Made by a program: the position numbers and the translations under genes. The notes beneath the pieces are model-generated. The model did not search any database and was not told the DNA's origin. It worked only from the letters and a program-made list of their open reading frames with translations. DNA of 64,000 bases from Tetranychus cinnabarinus. Taxonomy: Eukaryota; Arthropoda; Arachnida; Trombidiformes; Tetranychidae. The DNA lies in assembly GCA_022266195.1 (NCBI GenBank), contig WHVY01000002.1, positions 325,001-389,000 on the forward strand, given 5' to 3'. Of this stretch, positions 61,201-64,000 are shown piece by piece. Within the stretch, counting starts at the first letter, position 1. Every line of letters begins with the position of its first letter.

Positions 61201-61757
61201 GTAAGTATTCTTAAATTGATTTCTTTTAGAAATCTCATGAGCTCTTCTTTTTTTCAATATTAGCCAAAGTATCTCATGAGTACAGGAATACTGGCAATAA
61301 AATAGTATCCGAAGTGATTCACACTGAGATGAACTTGAATCTAGACCAATGTGCTTCATTGTGTCATGGATGGACTGATGGTGACACTGGATGTAAATCT
61401 TTCAACTATTGTCCCAGAAATATCAATCAAATGGAAAGCTCATGTTCATTGACTAAATATTCGGTTAAAAGTTCTGATACAAATATCACTGAAGAAGGTT
61501 ACTGTTTTAATTACGAATTGTTAACTTCGTCGAATGGCAAAACTAATGAAGAATCAAGTGAAACCCAAATCATCAAAGGAACGAGCGGATCAAGCGCTTT
61601 TGGTATAATCATGATGTTTCTGGTTGTCGGTTCTTTATTAGGATTCTCAGCTCCATTTGTTTATGAAAAAATCAAAAACAAACGTGATGTCCAACAGGTG
61701 AATGAGAGTTTCACTTGGACAAAACAAGTTGATGAGCAACCTGAAACTAATAATTGA
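55272..61757 (+). CDS. Large PAN/Apple-like type I membrane protein, unrecognised family
   Basis: Sixteen exons join in frame to 975 residues: 55272-55323, 55400-55479, 55538-55694, 55766-55905, 55965-56058, 56121-56278, 56454-56585, 56646-56882, 57251-57361, 59099-59170, 59242-59401, 59888-60070, 60151-60271, 60344-60564, 60685-61200 and 61264-61757. Signal peptide at residues 1-17. Residues of about 18-640 are a beta-rich, cysteine-poor ectodomain that I cannot assign; a LolA-like or lipid-transfer-like fold is a guess. Residues 640-900 contain three cysteine-rich PAN/Apple-like units (for example DCLRVCQNSEELECNYFSFC, CAQECLSSDECISFQDC and QCASLCHG). One membrane span lies near 922-944, followed by a 30-residue charged tail. 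It is the intact middle member of a tandem array. Surface adhesion or recognition is inferred. Confidence 0.85.
57841..58952. mobile_element. piggyBac-type TTAA element in intron 9
   Basis: Perfect inverted ends, CCCTCCGTTGCTACTCTTA, are flanked on both sides by TTAA (57837-57840 and 58953-58956). TTAA targets and ends beginning CCC are the hallmarks of piggyBac elements. The 1112-bp interior has no transposase frame but carries a repeated motif, AAACCGCAATAGACTTT, near 58144 and 58344, and a second internal ACTCTTAGACTTTTGTG block near 58736. A non-autonomous piggyBac derivative is the natural reading. It accounts for most of the otherwise unusually long intron. Confidence 0.88.
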
Positions 61758-63081
61758 AATATGTCTGGCTTTTAATTGTTGTTCTTACACCTAACTCTAT
61801 GAGAATCCAAATGGTCCATCAATATTCACTGCTAACTCTAAGAGTTTCCTGAATTCATCCATTAGTAATATATCTTTCTAATCTCATCTTTAATTTAAAA
61901 AATTCCGTCAATAGTTGCATCGCAGTTGTAATATGAGATAAATAATAAAAAACTTAAAAAACAGAATATTCATTTGTTTGAGTTTCAAAATTATTTCATT
62001 GATGATTTTTGTTTCAAACAGATGGTTGAAGAGTTTCAAAATGTAGTAACATCAGTTGAGAGTTAACACAAGTTGTTACTTTTGAGATTCTAGGCAATCC
62101 TGATGATCACCAGGATTTGTGAACAAATGAGTCAATTTCAACCATATCAACATCTTTAATTGTCATGAAATACCTCATTGTACCTTATAATTTGTCTAAT
62201 TTACAAGCCATCTTAATGATCTGGTTCATGGTTAATAAAACGCCCTTTAATCATGTACTAACTTGGTTAGGTTTGAAGCTTGAAGATTCATTGCATTTTT
62301 GAAGTTCCATGATACCTAAACAACGATAATTTATTCATGGTATCGGTTGGGCAGAATTAATCAAACCAGAATCGATGATTAAATCCAATCCTGGTAAATT
62401 TTTAACGTTGAAAGCCAATATCAAAATTAGTTAAATTTAAATTCTCTAAAACAGCTATATTGAATTTGACAACAATTCTGTTCTGAATTGCCCATTTCGT
62501 GATGCATCTTTTATATTATCTTTTTGAATTGGATTAAATTAAAATTTTTTGGATTATTAAATTAAGTTGTCAAGATTGTTTCGATCCGAATTTTTCCCAC
62601 ATAGAAAGCGATGCCGAAATGAAGGAAACATTGCGAAGCTACATGTATGTTAACCACTCGAGTACTGACGTCTTCGAATGTACTGCTGAAAGCCGGTGAT
62701 TGAAACTAATAGTGCTGATTCAGATGGTAGTGATGGTGAAAGCGATGCTTTGATGTGATCGACTGGTAATGAGCAAAATCAAGGCCAATTGAAGATTTTA
62801 AATAATAAATTTTTGATAATTGTTAGATATTGGCGATAATTATCTTTATTGTATCAAATCATTTTTAAATCAGAGCCATCTGTATAAGCAGAAAAGTAAT
62901 AAACAATGAGATGTTAAGGGTTTTGTATTAAGAGGTCTCTCTTCTTGTGCTTAATGTTTTATCCTCAATACCCTTTACTTGCTCAATGTAAAGCATGTTA
63001 CATTTGTAATTCACTGTTAAACCCAAGTGCTTATAATTGTCATAAATTGTAATGTTATTGATACAATTTAAAATCAACAAA
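61758..63081. other. Intergenic between the second and third array members
   Basis: Contains the 3' flank of the intact gene, with AATAAT/AATAAA-like signals near 61942, then AT-rich DNA without supported exons. The 90 bp before the third copy repeats the TTACATTTGTAATT and CATAAATTGTAAT motifs seen before the other copies. Confidence 0.45.
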
Positions 63082-64000
63082 ATGCTTGTAAGACTTTCTA
63101 TTATTTTCCTTACAATATCAACTCTAATAACAGGACTGGTAATAATAACTGAAGACACAAATTTGCTGGATCTACCGTTAAAGGTGTCGGATGGAGCGTG
63201 GCTCATCGATGCTAGTTTCTACAATTCCGTGAGTGCAACAATCCACAACTTTTATTCGAAATATTTTTATTTCTACTTTCGTTTTTAGTCTGAACAAAGA
63301 ACTTTTTCAGTGAGAGAAATGATATTAGTTTCAGAATCAGCCATCACAGGCAAAATTCAAGTCTGGAATAATGAGGATGGCTATGATATTCATTATCAGT
63401 TTGATAGATCCGGTAAGGACAGTAAGGAGAGATTGGTTATTCATGGTAAGAGTCTTCTTAATTGAGGGCATATGGATAGAAAAAAAGTGAAATTCGGTGA
63501 ACGAAAATATATTTCATTTCTTTCATAATTAAAGATAAAGATTGCAAATTATACACTCACAGTGAAATGACTCAAAATGCGAATCTATTTGGAGATAATA
63601 AACCTCGCAGAGATTTAATAATGCTGATGGGACCTTCAATTATATACCGAATTGATGGACAATATACTGTTTTGGTAAGTTGATAATAACTATTCTGTTA
63701 ATGAAACTTGACATTAACTTTATTTTGAAATAGAGTTCATCTAAGCAGCATGGATTGGGTTGGAAACTTGTACCGACTGTTGTCTCGTATTCAACATTTA
63801 TAACCACTCTTGATTTCGAAGGTAAGTCCATATTTAAGCCATCAAAAAGTCACCAATTGCTTCTCATTCATGAACCAGCTAAAGAAGTCCGGATTGAATT
63901 CAATGGCTATGACCGATTTTCAGAATCACATGGAGAGCAGTTATTCATGGATATTTACCTGCACAAGTCTTCCACTCCAATTCAAATTTCTGATTTAAAG
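63082..64000 (+). CDS. Third copy of the PAN-like family, cut by the window end
   Basis: Exons 63082-63228, 63289-63445, 63535-63674, 63734-63821 and 63879 to beyond 64000 join in frame without stops. They correspond to exons 1+2, 3, 4, 5 and 6 of the intact gene. Exons 1 and 2 are one continuous exon here: the first intron is missing and about six extra residues (GLVIIT) lie at the junction. The signal peptide and the segment DLPLKVSDGAWLIDA align well with the second copy (DLPLTILNGELVIHA). The remaining ten exons, including the PAN-like part and membrane span, would lie outside the window. Confidence 0.8.

Overview
This is eukaryotic nuclear DNA, very AT-rich, with GT-AG introns that are often only 45-100 nt long. 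A TTAGG-type telomeric array (about 23250-23772), a homologue of the planar-polarity gene multiple wing hairs, DEG/ENaC channels and DM9 proteins point to an arthropod. Compact genes and many small secreted or PAN-domain proteins suggest a mite, perhaps spider-mite-like; the species is an inference.

Layout. 1-2466: a foldback repeat made of nested inverted copies. 2467-7400: mostly empty, with one small cysteine-rich secreted protein (minus strand, 5094-5471). 7416-13000: a broken Ctu1 fragment, a small secreted-protein candidate, then the housekeeping pair Ctu1 (tRNA wobble-uridine thiolation, minus strand) and Gnl1 (circularly permuted nucleolar GTPase, plus strand), transcribed divergently. 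14245-22352: an aldo-keto reductase; a DEG/ENaC channel gene; a small secreted peptide gene with a polybasic site; a dead Tc1/mariner element inside a larger inverted repeat; and a second DEG/ENaC gene whose exon 2 is almost identical to the first although its exon 1 is diverged. 22853-24159: a long-TIR element with a 9-bp target duplication that carries interrupted TTAGG arrays. 28024-43930: a ten-exon gene for a 900-residue GBD/FH3 protein without FH2, best read as mwh, with a 9.7-kb first intron.

44325-50715: three two-exon DM9-repeat genes on the minus strand, one secreted and two membrane-anchored, plus debris: a TIR element with tandem repeats, a decayed copy of the Ctu1 exon 1/promoter region, and a DM9 exon-1 remnant. 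52159-64000: a plus-strand tandem array of a large multi-exon family. The first copy is a pseudogene. The second is intact: 16 exons, 975 residues, signal peptide, cysteine-rich PAN/Apple-like repeats and one C-terminal membrane span. The third runs off the window. A piggyBac-type TTAA element sits in intron 9 of the intact copy.

The intact genes fall into two kinds: conserved single-copy genes (Ctu1, Gnl1, mwh, aldo-keto reductase) and recently duplicating, membrane or secreted, lineage-specific families (DEG/ENaC, DM9, PAN-like). The duplicating families are where the mobile DNA and broken copies lie. Exon boundaries were placed by eye from GT/AG sites and reading-frame continuity. No database search was run, so family names rest on motif recognition.
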